From positions 1 through 64,000 of the forward strand of contig NZ_JAER01000001.1 of the NCBI RefSeq assembly GCF_000519005.1: a stretch of 64,000 nucleotides of DNA. The letters are read 5' to 3'. Source of the stretch: Nocardioides sp. J54. GTDB taxonomy: Bacteria > Actinomycetota > Actinomycetes > Propionibacteriales > Nocardioidaceae. The position numbers were made by a program, and so were the translations under genes. Positions 8,729 through 18,336 of the stretch are shown piece after piece (the first letter of the stretch is position 1; each line of letters starts with the position of its first letter). Below the pieces are notes generated by a model. It had not been told where the DNA came from and ran no database searches. It was given only the letters and a program-made list of their open reading frames with translations.

Positions 8729-10387
8729 CTAGACCTGCCGGTTCCGCTCGTCCCAGTAGGGCTTGCGCAGGTCGCGCTTGAGGATCTTGCCCGTCGGGTT
8801 GCGGGGGAGGGCGGGCACGACGTCGACGGACTTGGGTGCCTTGAAGTGGGCCAGCCGCTCGCGGGTCCACTCGATGAGCTCGACCTCGCTGGTGTCGGAC
8901 CCCTCCTTCAGCGCGACCACGGCCTTGACCGCCTCGCCCCAGCGCTCGTCGGGGACACCGATGACCGCGACCTCGAGGACGGCCGGGTGCTCGGACAGCA
9001 CCCGCTCGACCTCGGGGGAGTACACGTTCTCGCCGCCCGTGATGATCATGTCCTTGAGCCGGTCGGAGACGAACACGAAGCCGTCCTCGTCGACGTGGCC
9101 CATGTCGCCGGTGCGGAACCAGCCGTCGGCGGTGACCACCTCGGCGGTCGCCTCGGGCTTGTTGAGGAAGCCCTTCATCAGCTGCGGCGTGCGCAGCCAG
9201 ATCTCGCCGTGCTCACCGGTCGGCACCTCCGCCAGCGTGGCCGGGTCGACGATGCGCACCTCGCACTCGGGCACCGGCTTGCCGGCCGAGAGCAGCCGCT
9301 CCGGGTGGCCGTCGGCCTCGGCGGTGCGGTGGTCCTCCGGCATGAGGTGGGTGGCGACGCCGGCGACCTCGGTGAGGCCGTAGACCTGGATGAAGTCGGT
9401 GTCCGGCCACGCCTCCATCGCGGCCCGCAGCAGCGGCGGCGGCATCGGCGCGGCGCCGTACGTGTAGGTCTTGAGGGCGCCGAACAGCTTGATCGCGTCC
9501 GGGCCCGCCTGCAGCACCTGCGCCAGCACGGCGGGCACGAGGAATGTGCGGTTGGCACCCGCGAGGATCGCGCCGGCCAGGGACGCGGCGTCGGGCTCAC
9601 GGGTCATCACGCTGGGCACGCCGTCGTGGATGCCGAAGAGCACGTACGACGACCCGCCGACGTGGAACAACGGCATCGCGACCATCGACTTGTCACCGGG
9701 TTCGAAGCCCCAGCCGTCGTGGGCGTTGACGGTGTGCCGGACCATGTTGCGGTGCGTGAGCATCACGCCCTTCGGGCGGCCGGTGGTGCCCGAGGAGTAC
9801 ATGACCAGGCACACGTCGTCCTCGACGACGTCGGGGCCGTCGGCGCACGGCGTGGCCGCAGCCAGGAACTGCTCGTACTCGTCGTCGTCACCGCCGTCGG
9901 GGGTGACCTCGATGATCCGCTGCACGTCGGGCAGCCGGTCGCGGATCGCCTCGATGGTCGGCATCAGCTCGCGGCCGACGAAGAGCACCTTCGCGCCGGA
10001 GTCGTTGACGGCGTAGTCGATCTCGTCGCCGGCGGAGCGCCAGTTGATGATCGCGTTCGCGGCGCCGATCGAGCCGGCGGCGAGGCTGATCTCCACGCAG
10101 GCCGGGTGGTTCTTGTCCAGGAAGGACACGACGTCGCCCCGGGCGATGCCGAGGTCACGCAGGCCGCCGGCCGCACGGCGCACCCGGTCGTGCCACTGGG
10201 CCCACGTCCACGTGCGACCGAGGTAGGTCATCGCCTCGCCGTCGGGTGTCGCCTCGGCCCAGTGCCCGAGCCGGTCCTGGACGTACGTCGGCTCCGGCGG
10301 TGTGGCGGGCGGCCAGGCCTGGCGGCCGGTGGCTTCGGGGGCAGCTTCGGGGGCAGCTTCAGGGGCATTGTCGGGGGACTCCGTCAT
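8729..10387 (-). CDS. Acyl-CoA synthetase / AMP-dependent ligase (FadD-like)
   Basis: The 552-residue protein activates a carboxylic acid to acyl-AMP and then acyl-CoA. It shows the AMP-binding signature MYSSGTTGRPKGVMLTH, the GLTEVAGVATHL motif, the hinge region FRTGDMGHVDEDGFVFVSDR, GGENVYSPEVE and the C-terminal lysine motif PRNPTGKILKRDLR. A short alanine/proline repeat (PEAAPEAAPEAT) precedes the catalytic part. The ATG at 10387 has GGTGAG just upstream and is preferred over a start 51 bases earlier. Chain-length preference cannot be told. Fatty-acid or steroid side-chain use is possible. Confidence 0.87.
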   Translation of the reverse strand: MTESPDNAPEAAPEAAPEATGRQAWPPATPPEPTYVQDRLGHWAEATPDGEAMTYLGRTWTWAQWHDRVRRAAGGLRDLGIARGDVVSFLDKNHPACVEISLAAGSIGAANAIINWRSAGDEIDYAVNDSGAKVLFVGRELMPTIEAIRDRLPDVQRIIEVTPDGGDDDEYEQFLAAATPCADGPDVVEDDVCLVMYSSGTTGRPKGVMLTHRNMVRHTVNAHDGWGFEPGDKSMVAMPLFHVGGSSYVLFGIHDGVPSVMTREPDAASLAGAILAGANRTFLVPAVLAQVLQAGPDAIKLFGALKTYTYGAAPMPPPLLRAAMEAWPDTDFIQVYGLTEVAGVATHLMPEDHRTAEADGHPERLLSAGKPVPECEVRIVDPATLAEVPTGEHGEIWLRTPQLMKGFLNKPEATAEVVTADGWFRTGDMGHVDEDGFVFVSDRLKDMIITGGENVYSPEVERVLSEHPAVLEVAVIGVPDERWGEAVKAVVALKEGSDTSEVELIEWTRERLAHFKAPKSVDVVPALPRNPTGKILKRDLRKPYWDERNRQV

Positions 10388-10437
10388 CGCACTCACCCGG
10401 CCGATTGTGTCCCACATCACAAGGGCAGACAACGACA

Positions 10438-10482
10438 ACGGCCGTGGCCCGCCCCGGAACTTCCGGGGCCGGCCACGGCCGT
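10438..10482 (-). terminator. Terminator hairpin downstream of gltA
   Basis: A long inverted repeat has outer arms ACGGCCGTGGCC (10438-10449) and GGCCACGGCCGT (10471-10482). Inner arms GCCCCGGAA / TTCCGGGGC surround a one-base loop. Read leftwards it lies 20 bp after the citrate synthase stop and is followed by TTGTCGTTGT, so it probably separates gltA from the acyl-CoA synthetase gene. Confidence 0.8.
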
Positions 10483-10502
10483 GTGCCGTGCAGGGGCGTG
10501 GG

Positions 10503-11792
<1,290 letters not shown>

Positions 11793-11798
11793 CCTTGC

Positions 11799-11804
11799 AA
11801 CCTA
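11799..11804 (-). promoter_or_regulatory. Putative -10 box of gltA
   Basis: Read on the minus strand this is TAGGTT, six bases before the GTG start of gltA. It is one of many -10-like boxes in this window at that spacing. Confidence 0.45.
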
Positions 11805-11901
11805 GTCGCCCGGGTCACATCGCCGGTAGGCGGTGTCCCGATCCGTGGTTGGCGGGCCGCTCGTGCGGAGGCGCGGGCCGGTGATGGTGTACGGCGGCGT
11901 T

Positions 11902-11931
11902 TTGACCCCCTCCGTGGCCCGACCGTAATCT
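11902..11931 (+). promoter_or_regulatory. Promoter of rplM-rpsI with long leader
   Basis: TTGACC (-35) and TAATCT (-10) are separated by 18 bp, the best sigma-70-type promoter in the window. Transcription should start near 11938, leaving a leader of about 185 nt before rplM at 12125. Such leaders can carry L13/S9 autoregulatory structures. I saw no recognised motif in it. Confidence 0.75.
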
Positions 11932-12124
11932 GGTTGGTCGCGTCACCTGCCGCTCCGGCGTCCTCGGCCCAGCCGAACCCGGGGCAGTCCCGGATCGCTC
12001 ATGGATCGTCGTGAGACGAGCATGCGTGGGCCGGGCTGAGTTCGTCAGATGACGTCGGCCTCGCGAGAGGCACAGGCTGCCAGCGCCCGCTGGTGGTTAC
12101 GAACTAGTGAGAGGGAACGCATCC

Positions 12125-12568
12125 ATGCGTACCTACGCTCCCAAGCCCGGCGACGTCGAGCGCGCCTGGCTCGTGATCGATGCGACTGACGTCGTCCTCG
12201 GCAAGCTCGCGGTGACTGCCGCCAACCTGCTGCGCGGCAAGCACAAGCCGATCTTCGCGCCGAACACCGACACCGGTGACTACGTCATCGTCGTCAACGC
12301 CGAGAAGGTCGCCCTGTCGGGCAACAAGCGCGACAACAAGATGGTCTACCGCCACTCCGGCTTCCCGGGCGGTCTCACCGCCACGCCGATCGGCGAGGTC
12401 CTCGACAAGGACGCCCGCAAGGCCGTCGAGAAGGCCGTCTGGGGCATGCTCCCCAAGAACCGCCTCGGCCGCCAGATGATCAAGAAGCTGAAGGTCTACA
12501 ACGGACCGGCCCACCCGCACCAGGCCCAGAAGGCCGTTCCCTACGAGATCTCCCAGATCTCCCAGTGA
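12125..12568 (+). CDS. rplM: 50S ribosomal protein L13
   Basis: The 147-residue protein has the L13 landmarks: [16 protein letters not shown] near the N-terminus, [16 protein letters not shown], and [12 protein letters not shown], followed by the [11 protein letters not shown] core. The ATG at 12125 is chosen because GAGAGGG lies nine bases upstream and [10 protein letters not shown] is the typical actinobacterial N-terminus. It starts the rplM-rpsI operon, 35 bp before rpsI. L13 is an early-assembly protein of the large subunit. Confidence 0.97.
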   Translation: MRTYAPKPGDVERAWLVIDATDVVLGKLAVTAANLLRGKHKPIFAPNTDTGDYVIVVNAEKVALSGNKRDNKMVYRHSGFPGGLTATPIGEVLDKDARKAVEKAVWGMLPKNRLGRQMIKKLKVYNGPAHPHQAQKAVPYEISQISQ

Positions 12569-12603
12569 CCTCTCGACTGATCTGAACGGACTGAGGATTT
12601 CAA

Positions 12604-13104
12604 GTGACTGAGAACACCAACGAGGTCGAGGAGACCTTCCAGACCGACGAGCAGGGTGTCGCCTACACCAGCGAGACCTCTCCGTCGGCCGCCACCGACG
12701 CGCGCCCGGCGACCATCGCCCCCGGCGCCGCCACCGGTCGCCGCAAGGAGGCCGTCGCCCGCGTCCGCCTCGTGCCCGGCACCGGCAGCTGGACCATCAA
12801 CGGCCGCACGATCGAGGACTACTTCCCGAACAAGCTGCACCAGCAGGTCGTCAACGAGCCGTTCGCGGCTCTCGGCCTCGAGGGCCGCTTCGACGTGATC
12901 GCCCGCATCCACGGCGGCGGCATCACCGGCCAGGCCGGCGCGCTGCGCCTGGGCGTGGCCCGCTCGCTCAACGCGATCGACGTCGAGGCCAACCGCCCGA
13001 CCCTGAAGAAGGCTGGTCTGCTGACCCGCGACGCCCGTGCGACCGAGCGCAAGAAGGCCGGTCTCAAGAAGGCCCGCAAGGCTCCGCAGTACTCGAAGCG
13101 CTGA
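12604..13104 (+). CDS. rpsI: 30S ribosomal protein S9
   Basis: The 166-residue protein has a 40-residue acidic actinobacterial extension, then the S9 core: [53 protein letters not shown], and the basic tail [11 protein letters not shown]. The tail reaches the P-site tRNA. The start is GTG with GAGGA upstream. It is the second gene of the L13-S9 operon and is followed by a clear terminator. Confidence 0.97.
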   Translation: MTENTNEVEETFQTDEQGVAYTSETSPSAATDARPATIAPGAATGRRKEAVARVRLVPGTGSWTINGRTIEDYFPNKLHQQVVNEPFAALGLEGRFDVIARIHGGGITGQAGALRLGVARSLNAIDVEANRPTLKKAGLLTRDARATERKKAGLKKARKAPQYSKR

Positions 13105-13124
13105 TCTCCGCAAGGCGATCACCA

Positions 13125-13174
13125 CGACGGGGCCACGCACCGCTGCTGCGGTCCGTGGCCCCGTCGCCCGTTTT
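13125..13174 (+). terminator. Rho-independent-type terminator after rpsI
   Basis: The left arm at 13125-13142 begins CGACGGGGCCACG. The right arm at 13149-13166 ends CGTGGCCCCGTCG. The arms are 18 bp with one mismatch and a six-base loop, followed by CCCGTTTT. It lies 20 bp after the rpsI stop, so glmM probably has its own promoter. Confidence 0.85.
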
Positions 13175-13263
13175 GCGGCCATGCTGTGCCGGGAACGGGC
13201 GACCACCAGCACCACCGCCGTACGCACGCCACCAGGACTAGCCACCAGGACAAGGGAGAACAC

Positions 13264-14628
13264 GTGACCCGCATCTTCGGGACCGACGGGGTCCGCGGCC
13301 TGGCCAACGACAAGCTGACCGCCGAGCTGGCGCTGGACCTCGGCGTCGCCGCCGCCCGTGTGCTCGTCGAGCACGGTGACTTCGACCGCCCGCGCCCGCT
13401 GGCCGTGGTCGGGCGGGACACCCGCATCTCCGGGCAGTTCCTCGAGCACGCCGTCGTAGCCGGCCTCGCGGCGGCCGGGGTCGACGTGCTCCGGCTGCGG
13501 GTCCTCCCGACGCCCGGCGTCGCCTACTTCACCGACGCGCTCGGCGCCGACGTCGGCGTCGTCATCAGCGCCTCGCACAACCCGATGCCCGACAACGGCA
13601 TCAAGTTCCTCGCCCGCGGCGGCGTGAAGCTCGACGACGCGCTCGAGCGGGAGATCGAGGAGCACCTCGGCCAGGAGTGGGACCGCCCCACCGGCGGTGC
13701 CGTCGGCCGGGTCACCCCCTACGGCCCCACCGTCGAGGAGTACGCCGCCCACCTGGTCGGCACGCTCGACGCCCCCGACTCCCGCCCGCTCGAGGGGCTG
13801 ACCGTCGTCCTCGACTGCGCGCACGGTGCGGCCAGCAAGGTCGGCCCGCACGCGCTGCGCCTCGCCGGCGCCACCGTGATCACGATCGGTGCCGAGCCGG
13901 ACGGCCTCAACATCAACGACGGCTGCGGCTCCACGCACCTCGACCCGCTGCGCAAGGCGGTCCTCGAGCACGGCGCCGACGCCGGCTTCGCGGTCGACGG
14001 TGACGCCGACCGCTGCCTGGCGGTCGACCACACCGGGGAGGTCGTCGACGGCGACCAGATCATGGCGATCCTCGCCCTCGCGCTCCAGGCCTCCGGGCGG
14101 CTGGCCGACGACACGCTCGTCGCGACCGTGATGAGCAACCTCGGCCTGGTGCAGGCGATGGCGGCGGCCGGCGTCACCGTGCGCCAGACCGCCGTCGGGG
14201 ACCGCTACGTGCTCGAGGACATGCGCGCCGGCGGCTACTCGCTCGGCGGCGAGCAGTCCGGCCACGTCATCCTCCGTGACCACGCCACGACCGGCGACGG
14301 CCTGCTGACCGCGCTGCACGTGCTGCAGCGGATGGTCGCGACCGGCTCCACCCTGCAGGGGCTCGCCAGCGTGATGACCCGTCTCCCGCAGGTGCTCGTC
14401 AACGTCGGCGGCGTCGACCGCACCCGCACCGACGACGAGGCACTGCTCGCCGCCGTCGCCGAGGCGGAGGCCGAGCTCGGCGCGTCCGGGAGGGTGCTGC
14501 TGAGGCCGTCGGGCACCGAGCCGCTCGTCCGGGTCATGGTCGAGGCGCCGACCGCCGAGCAGGCGAGCGGCGTCGCCAACCGGCTCGCCGACGTGGTGCG
14601 CGAGCGGTTGGCGGTCGAGACGGCGTAG
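13264..14628 (+). CDS. glmM: Phosphoglucosamine mutase
   Basis: The 454-residue enzyme converts glucosamine-6-phosphate to glucosamine-1-phosphate for peptidoglycan precursor synthesis. The N-terminus [14 protein letters not shown], the phosphoserine loop [15 protein letters not shown], the metal loop [11 protein letters not shown] and the phosphate-binding [15 protein letters not shown] are all intact. The GTG at 13264 is preceded by AGGGAGA. It works in the same pathway as glmS at 21188. Confidence 0.97.
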   Translation: MTRIFGTDGVRGLANDKLTAELALDLGVAAARVLVEHGDFDRPRPLAVVGRDTRISGQFLEHAVVAGLAAAGVDVLRLRVLPTPGVAYFTDALGADVGVVISASHNPMPDNGIKFLARGGVKLDDALEREIEEHLGQEWDRPTGGAVGRVTPYGPTVEEYAAHLVGTLDAPDSRPLEGLTVVLDCAHGAASKVGPHALRLAGATVITIGAEPDGLNINDGCGSTHLDPLRKAVLEHGADAGFAVDGDADRCLAVDHTGEVVDGDQIMAILALALQASGRLADDTLVATVMSNLGLVQAMAAAGVTVRQTAVGDRYVLEDMRAGGYSLGGEQSGHVILRDHATTGDGLLTALHVLQRMVATGSTLQGLASVMTRLPQVLVNVGGVDRTRTDDEALLAAVAEAEAELGASGRVLLRPSGTEPLVRVMVEAPTAEQASGVANRLADVVRERLAVETA

Positions 14629-14662
14629 GGCCGGGGTCCGCCGCGGTCCTAGCATCGGGCCC

Positions 14663-15076
14663 ATGAGCAACGAGCACGTCGACCACGCCGACCAGCGCCG
14701 GTCCCGCATCCGGACCGTCCTCGACGTCGACCAGACGATCACCAAGCTCGACGCGACCGCGGACCGGCTCAACCAGACCCTCGACACCTTCGGTGCGCTG
14801 CTGGTCGACTTCACCGCCGCGCTGCAGGACTTCAACGCCTCGGTCGCCGGGTTCAACGGCACGGTCGGGGAGTTCCACCAGGTCGTCGAGAAGGCCGATG
14901 GCCTGCTCGGCCGCGCCGACAAGCTGCTCGCGCCCCTCGCTGCCACGCAGCAGGTGGGCGACCAGCTCAAGGTCGCCAGCCAGCTCGCGGGCCAGGTCGC
15001 CGGCCAGGTGGCGTCGGCGGCCGTGAAGAAGGGCGTCGCGGCGGCCAAGGTTGCCCGTACCCAGGTGCCCGGCTGA
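14663..15076 (+). CDS. Small helical protein of unknown function
   Basis: This 137-residue protein is not recognised. It is predicted to be almost entirely alpha-helical with heptad-like spacing (LDATADRLNQTLDTFGALLVDF, FNASVAGFNGTVGEFHQVVEKA) and ends in an alanine/lysine-rich helix. It has no signal peptide or clear membrane span. The pattern recalls phasin- or tape-measure-like helical bundles, but that is only a resemblance. TAGCAT lies seven bases before the ATG, so it may be translated from a leaderless mRNA. It sits between glmM and the kinase gene. Confidence 0.65.
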   Translation: MSNEHVDHADQRRSRIRTVLDVDQTITKLDATADRLNQTLDTFGALLVDFTAALQDFNASVAGFNGTVGEFHQVVEKADGLLGRADKLLAPLAATQQVGDQLKVASQLAGQVAGQVASAAVKKGVAAAKVARTQVPG

Positions 15077-15149
15077 CCCTTTCGTGCGCAACCGGCGCCG
15101 GTTCACCGATCCGGTCGCCCGCGCCGCCCGGGAGACCTAGAGTCTCTGC

Positions 15150-16838
15150 ATGGGCGTGATGCCGGGGCCGGGGGAGTCCTTCGGGCGGTACCGGGTCGTC
15201 GAGCGCCTCGGCCAGGGTGGGATGGGCGTGGTCCTGACCGCGGTGCACGAGGACCTCGGCCGCCGGGTCGCGCTCAAGCTGCTCGCGCCGCAGCTCGTCG
15301 GGTCGCCCGACATGGTGGCGCGCTTCCGCCGCGAGGCGCAGGCGCTGGCCCGGCTGGACTCGCCCCACGTGGTGCAGGTCTACGACACCGGCGAGCACGA
15401 CGGCTGGCTCTACATCTCCACCCAGCTGATCCCCGACGGGGACCTCACCCAGCTGGTGAACGCGCGCGGCCCGCTGTCGCCTGCCGAGGCGCTGGAGCTG
15501 CTCGACCACGTGCTGGCGGGGCTCGCGGACGCGCATGCCGTCGGGCTGCTGCACCGCGACGTGAAGCCCAGCAACGTGCTGCTGCGGCGCGAGGCGTCCG
15601 GCCTGCGCGCCTACCTCTGCGACTTCGGGATCGCCCAGGCGACCGACGTCGTCAACACCGAGCAGACCGCCGGCGTCATCGGCACCTGGGCCTACCTGGC
15701 GCCCGAGCGCTTCGACGGCCACCCGGCCACGGTCCGCACCGACCTGTACGCCGCGGGCTGCGTCCTGTGGTTCCTGGTCACGGGCCGGCTGCCCTACGAG
15801 GGAACGATGGTGCAGCTGGCGCTGGCCCACCAGAGCGCGCCGATCCCACAGCTGCCCGGCACCGACCCGTGGAGCCACGCAGTCAATCAGCTGCTGCGCC
15901 GCTCGATGGCCAAGGACCCGGCCGACCGCTTCTCCAGCGCGCAGGAGATGCAGGCGTTCCTGCGGTCGGTGCGCAGCGTGGCCACGAACGGTCCGTCCAG
16001 GCCGGCCGCGCCGACGGTGATGTCGTCGGCCCGGACCGGGGGTGGCCGCACGCTGCAGTCGACCCACGACCGCGACGCACCGCAGGGACGGCCGCCGCCG
16101 CCGGCCATCCCCGCCGGCCCGGGACCGGCCACGCCGGTGCCGCCGCGCCGCCGTTCCCGCCTCGTGGTCGCCGGTGTCGTGCTCGCCGTGCTGCTCGTCG
16201 CCGGTGGCACGGCCGCAGCACTGGCCCTGGGTGGGGTGTTCTCCGACGACACTGGCGGGCCGACGGCCGGGACCACCGCCGACCCCGGCAGCGAGCCGGT
16301 CAGTGAGCCGGTCAGCGAGCCGGTGAGCGAGGGTGGCAGCGCGGGTGAGGTCGGCCCCCGGTGCTGGAACGCACCCGAGCGGGTCGTCGCCTCCCTCGAC
16401 GAGTGCAGCGAGGCGTTCGGCCTGCCCGGCCTGTTCTGGGCGTTCCCCGAGCTCACCCGCGACGAGCCCTGCTACGACGCCGGCGGCGCCGTACGACGGC
16501 CCGCGCTGTGGAAGTGCAACGTCAACCTGTCCGACGGCACTCCCGCGGAGGTCAACTACTCGCTGTGGGGCAGCGACGCGGGCGGGCTGCCGCACTACGT
16601 CGGGGAGTCGGGCACCGATCCCGAGACGGTCGAGGTGGACGGCGAGCCGGCGTACTACCGCTGGCGCTACCACGACGCCGCCAAGCAGCTCGAGAAGCTC
16701 GTGGTGCTCTACATCGACTACCGCTTCGGCTTCACGGTCTACGTCCCGGAGGGCAAGGACCCGCAGCAGGCCGTCGACGAGGGCAAGGTGCGCTTCCGCC
16801 CGCCGGACGAGATGCGTGGGGTGGTCTCGGGCGGCTAG
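15150..16838 (+). CDS. PknB-like transmembrane Ser/Thr protein kinase
   Basis: The 562-residue receptor-type kinase has a cytoplasmic kinase domain (about 13-275) with the glycine loop GQGGMGVV, Lys43, catalytic HRDVKPSN (135-142), DFG (158-160) and the APE-like LAPERF. A proline-rich juxtamembrane linker leads to one membrane span (about 337-362). An outer domain of about 195 residues contains several cysteines and starts with a SEPV repeat (a 12-bp DNA unit at about 16290-16331). The outer domain is not a PASTA domain and is unrecognised, so the sensed signal is unknown. TAGAGT lies six bases before the ATG. Confidence 0.93.
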   Translation: MGVMPGPGESFGRYRVVERLGQGGMGVVLTAVHEDLGRRVALKLLAPQLVGSPDMVARFRREAQALARLDSPHVVQVYDTGEHDGWLYISTQLIPDGDLTQLVNARGPLSPAEALELLDHVLAGLADAHAVGLLHRDVKPSNVLLRREASGLRAYLCDFGIAQATDVVNTEQTAGVIGTWAYLAPERFDGHPATVRTDLYAAGCVLWFLVTGRLPYEGTMVQLALAHQSAPIPQLPGTDPWSHAVNQLLRRSMAKDPADRFSSAQEMQAFLRSVRSVATNGPSRPAAPTVMSSARTGGGRTLQSTHDRDAPQGRPPPPAIPAGPGPATPVPPRRRSRLVVAGVVLAVLLVAGGTAAALALGGVFSDDTGGPTAGTTADPGSEPVSEPVSEPVSEGGSAGEVGPRCWNAPERVVASLDECSEAFGLPGLFWAFPELTRDEPCYDAGGAVRRPALWKCNVNLSDGTPAEVNYSLWGSDAGGLPHYVGESGTDPETVEVDGEPAYYRWRYHDAAKQLEKLVVLYIDYRFGFTVYVPEGKDPQQAVDEGKVRFRPPDEMRGVVSGG

Positions 16839-16940
16839 CCGGCCCGGTCGTGCTGGCCCGTGCGATGAGTGAGCCGGGGGAGCCCGGTCGGTACGTGCAG
16901 CAGCCCCCGACCGGAGGGCGGACCCGAACAGGAGGACCCC

Positions 16941-17414
16941 ATGACCTCGGTACGCACCCACCTGTGGTTCGGCAACGACAAGGCCGTCGAGGCCGCACAC
17001 TTCTACGCCGAGCACATCCCCGGCTCGTCGGTCGACAAGGTGACCACCGCGCGCAGCGGCCCGGACGACCGGGTCGCCGACGTCGTCGAGTTCACCGTCG
17101 CCGGCCACCCGGTCGTCGGCCTCAACGCCGGCCCGCACTTCCACCTCGACGAGGCGTTCTCGTTCTACCTCAGCGTCGAGGGACAGGCGGAGGTCGACCA
17201 CTACTGGGACATCCTGACCGCCGACGGCGGCGAGCCCGGTGCCTGCGGCTGGTGCAAGGACAAGTACGGCGTCTCGTGGCAGGTCATCCCGCGCGAGCTC
17301 GAGGAGCTCTCCGGTGACTACTCGACCGACGCCAGCCAGCGGGTGTGCGCAGCGATGCTGACGATGCAGAAGATCGACGTGGCCGCGCTACAGGCCGCGT
17401 ACGACGGCGACTGA
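16941..17414 (+). CDS. VOC-family (PhnB/3-demethylubiquinone methyltransferase-like) protein
   Basis: The 157-residue protein has the glyoxalase/VOC fold: TSVRTHLWFGNDKAVEAAHFYAEHIPGSSV, VEFTVAGHPVVGLNAGPHF and DHYWDILTADGGEPGACGWCKDKYGVSWQVIP. These proteins are often annotated as 3-demethylubiquinone-9 3-methyltransferases, but most have no proven activity. The ATG has an AGGAGGA ribosome site. It is followed 71 bp later by the DUF488 gene. Confidence 0.85.
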   Translation: MTSVRTHLWFGNDKAVEAAHFYAEHIPGSSVDKVTTARSGPDDRVADVVEFTVAGHPVVGLNAGPHFHLDEAFSFYLSVEGQAEVDHYWDILTADGGEPGACGWCKDKYGVSWQVIPRELEELSGDYSTDASQRVCAAMLTMQKIDVAALQAAYDGD

Positions 17415-17485
17415 CGCAGCCGACCGGCGCCGCTGCCACCCGACCAGCGGCGTCTGAGAACCGGCCCGGCGGCAACCGGAGGAGC

Positions 17486-18025
17486 ATGGGACGCCTGCTC
17501 ACCGTCGGCCACGGCACCCTCGACCGGGACGGCCTCGCGGCACTGCTCGCCGGTGCCGACGTCGAGCTGCTGGTCGACGTACGCCGCTTCCCCGGCAGCC
17601 GGCGCAACCCGGACGTGGCCACGGACGCGCTGGCCCGATGGCTCCCCGAGGCCGGCATCGACTACCGCTGGGACGAGCGCCTGGGCGGCCGGCGCCGCCG
17701 CGGGCCCGACGACGACCCGGAGGGCGACCGCTGGTGGCGCGTCGAGGCGTTCCGTGCCTACGCCGCGCACACCCGCACCCCGGAGTTCCTGGCCGCGCTC
17801 GACGACCTCGCCACGGACACGGCAGGGCGGACGACGACGGCGATCATGTGCAGTGAGAGCGTCTGGTGGCGGTGCCACCGCAGGCTGGTCTCCGACGCGG
17901 CCCTGCTGCTACGCGGCATCGCCGTCGCCCACCTCGCCCACGACGGCCGGACGACGCCGCACGAGCCGTCGGAGGGTGCTGAGGTGCGCGTCGGCGAGCT
18001 CCACTACGACGCGGCGGGAGCGTGA
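17486..18025 (+). CDS. DUF488 family protein
   Basis: The 179-residue protein begins GRLLTVGHGTLDRDGLAALL and continues LLVDVRRFPGSRRNPDV, the family hallmark. A Cys-containing motif IMCSESVWWRCHRRLV follows near residue 125, which could coordinate a metal. Its biochemical role is not established. CCGGAGGAG precedes the ATG. Its stop overlaps the next gene (GTGA), linking it to the DNA alkyltransferase-like gene. Confidence 0.85.
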   Translation: MGRLLTVGHGTLDRDGLAALLAGADVELLVDVRRFPGSRRNPDVATDALARWLPEAGIDYRWDERLGGRRRRGPDDDPEGDRWWRVEAFRAYAAHTRTPEFLAALDDLATDTAGRTTTAIMCSESVWWRCHRRLVSDAALLLRGIAVAHLAHDGRTTPHEPSEGAEVRVGELHYDAAGA

Positions 18026-18318
18026 CCGCGGTGGACGAGGAGTACGTCGAAGCGGTGCTCGCGCTGGTCGAGCAGGTGCCGCCCGGTCGGGTCACGACGT
18101 ACGGCGACCTCGCCCGAGCCGTCGGCTCGGCGGGTCCGCGCCAGGTCGGCCGGGTGATGGCGCTGCACGGCGACGCCGTGCCGTGGTGGCGCGTGGTGCA
18201 CGCGGACGGCCGGCCCGCGACCTGCCACGGCGGCACTGCCGTCGACCGCCTCCGCGCCGAGGGTGTGGCGTTCGTCGACGGGCGCCGGGTGGACCTGACG
18301 GCGGCCCGGGTCGGCTGA
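18022..18318 (+). CDS. Alkyltransferase-like (Atl) DNA-damage recognition protein
   Basis: This 98-residue protein has only the DNA-binding domain of O6-methylguanine-DNA methyltransferases: VPPGRVTTYGDLARAVG helix-turn-helix and the arginine finger region. The methyl-accepting motif PCHR is replaced by PWWRVV, so no methyl transfer is expected. Atl proteins flag O6-alkylguanine for nucleotide excision repair. Start GTG overlaps the DUF488 stop. Confidence 0.88.
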   Translation: MTAVDEEYVEAVLALVEQVPPGRVTTYGDLARAVGSAGPRQVGRVMALHGDAVPWWRVVHADGRPATCHGGTAVDRLRAEGVAFVDGRRVDLTAARVG

Positions 18319-18336
18319 CCCGGGCACCGCTCGCCG

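Noticed and set aside
10388..10438. N-terminal extension of the acyl-CoA synthetase (start at 10438)
   Set aside because: It would begin at the edge of the terminator hairpin; the ATG at 10387 has a better upstream purine sequence.
16290..16331. 12-bp tandem repeat as a separate regulatory element
   Set aside because: It lies in frame inside the kinase gene and simply codes for SEPV repeats.
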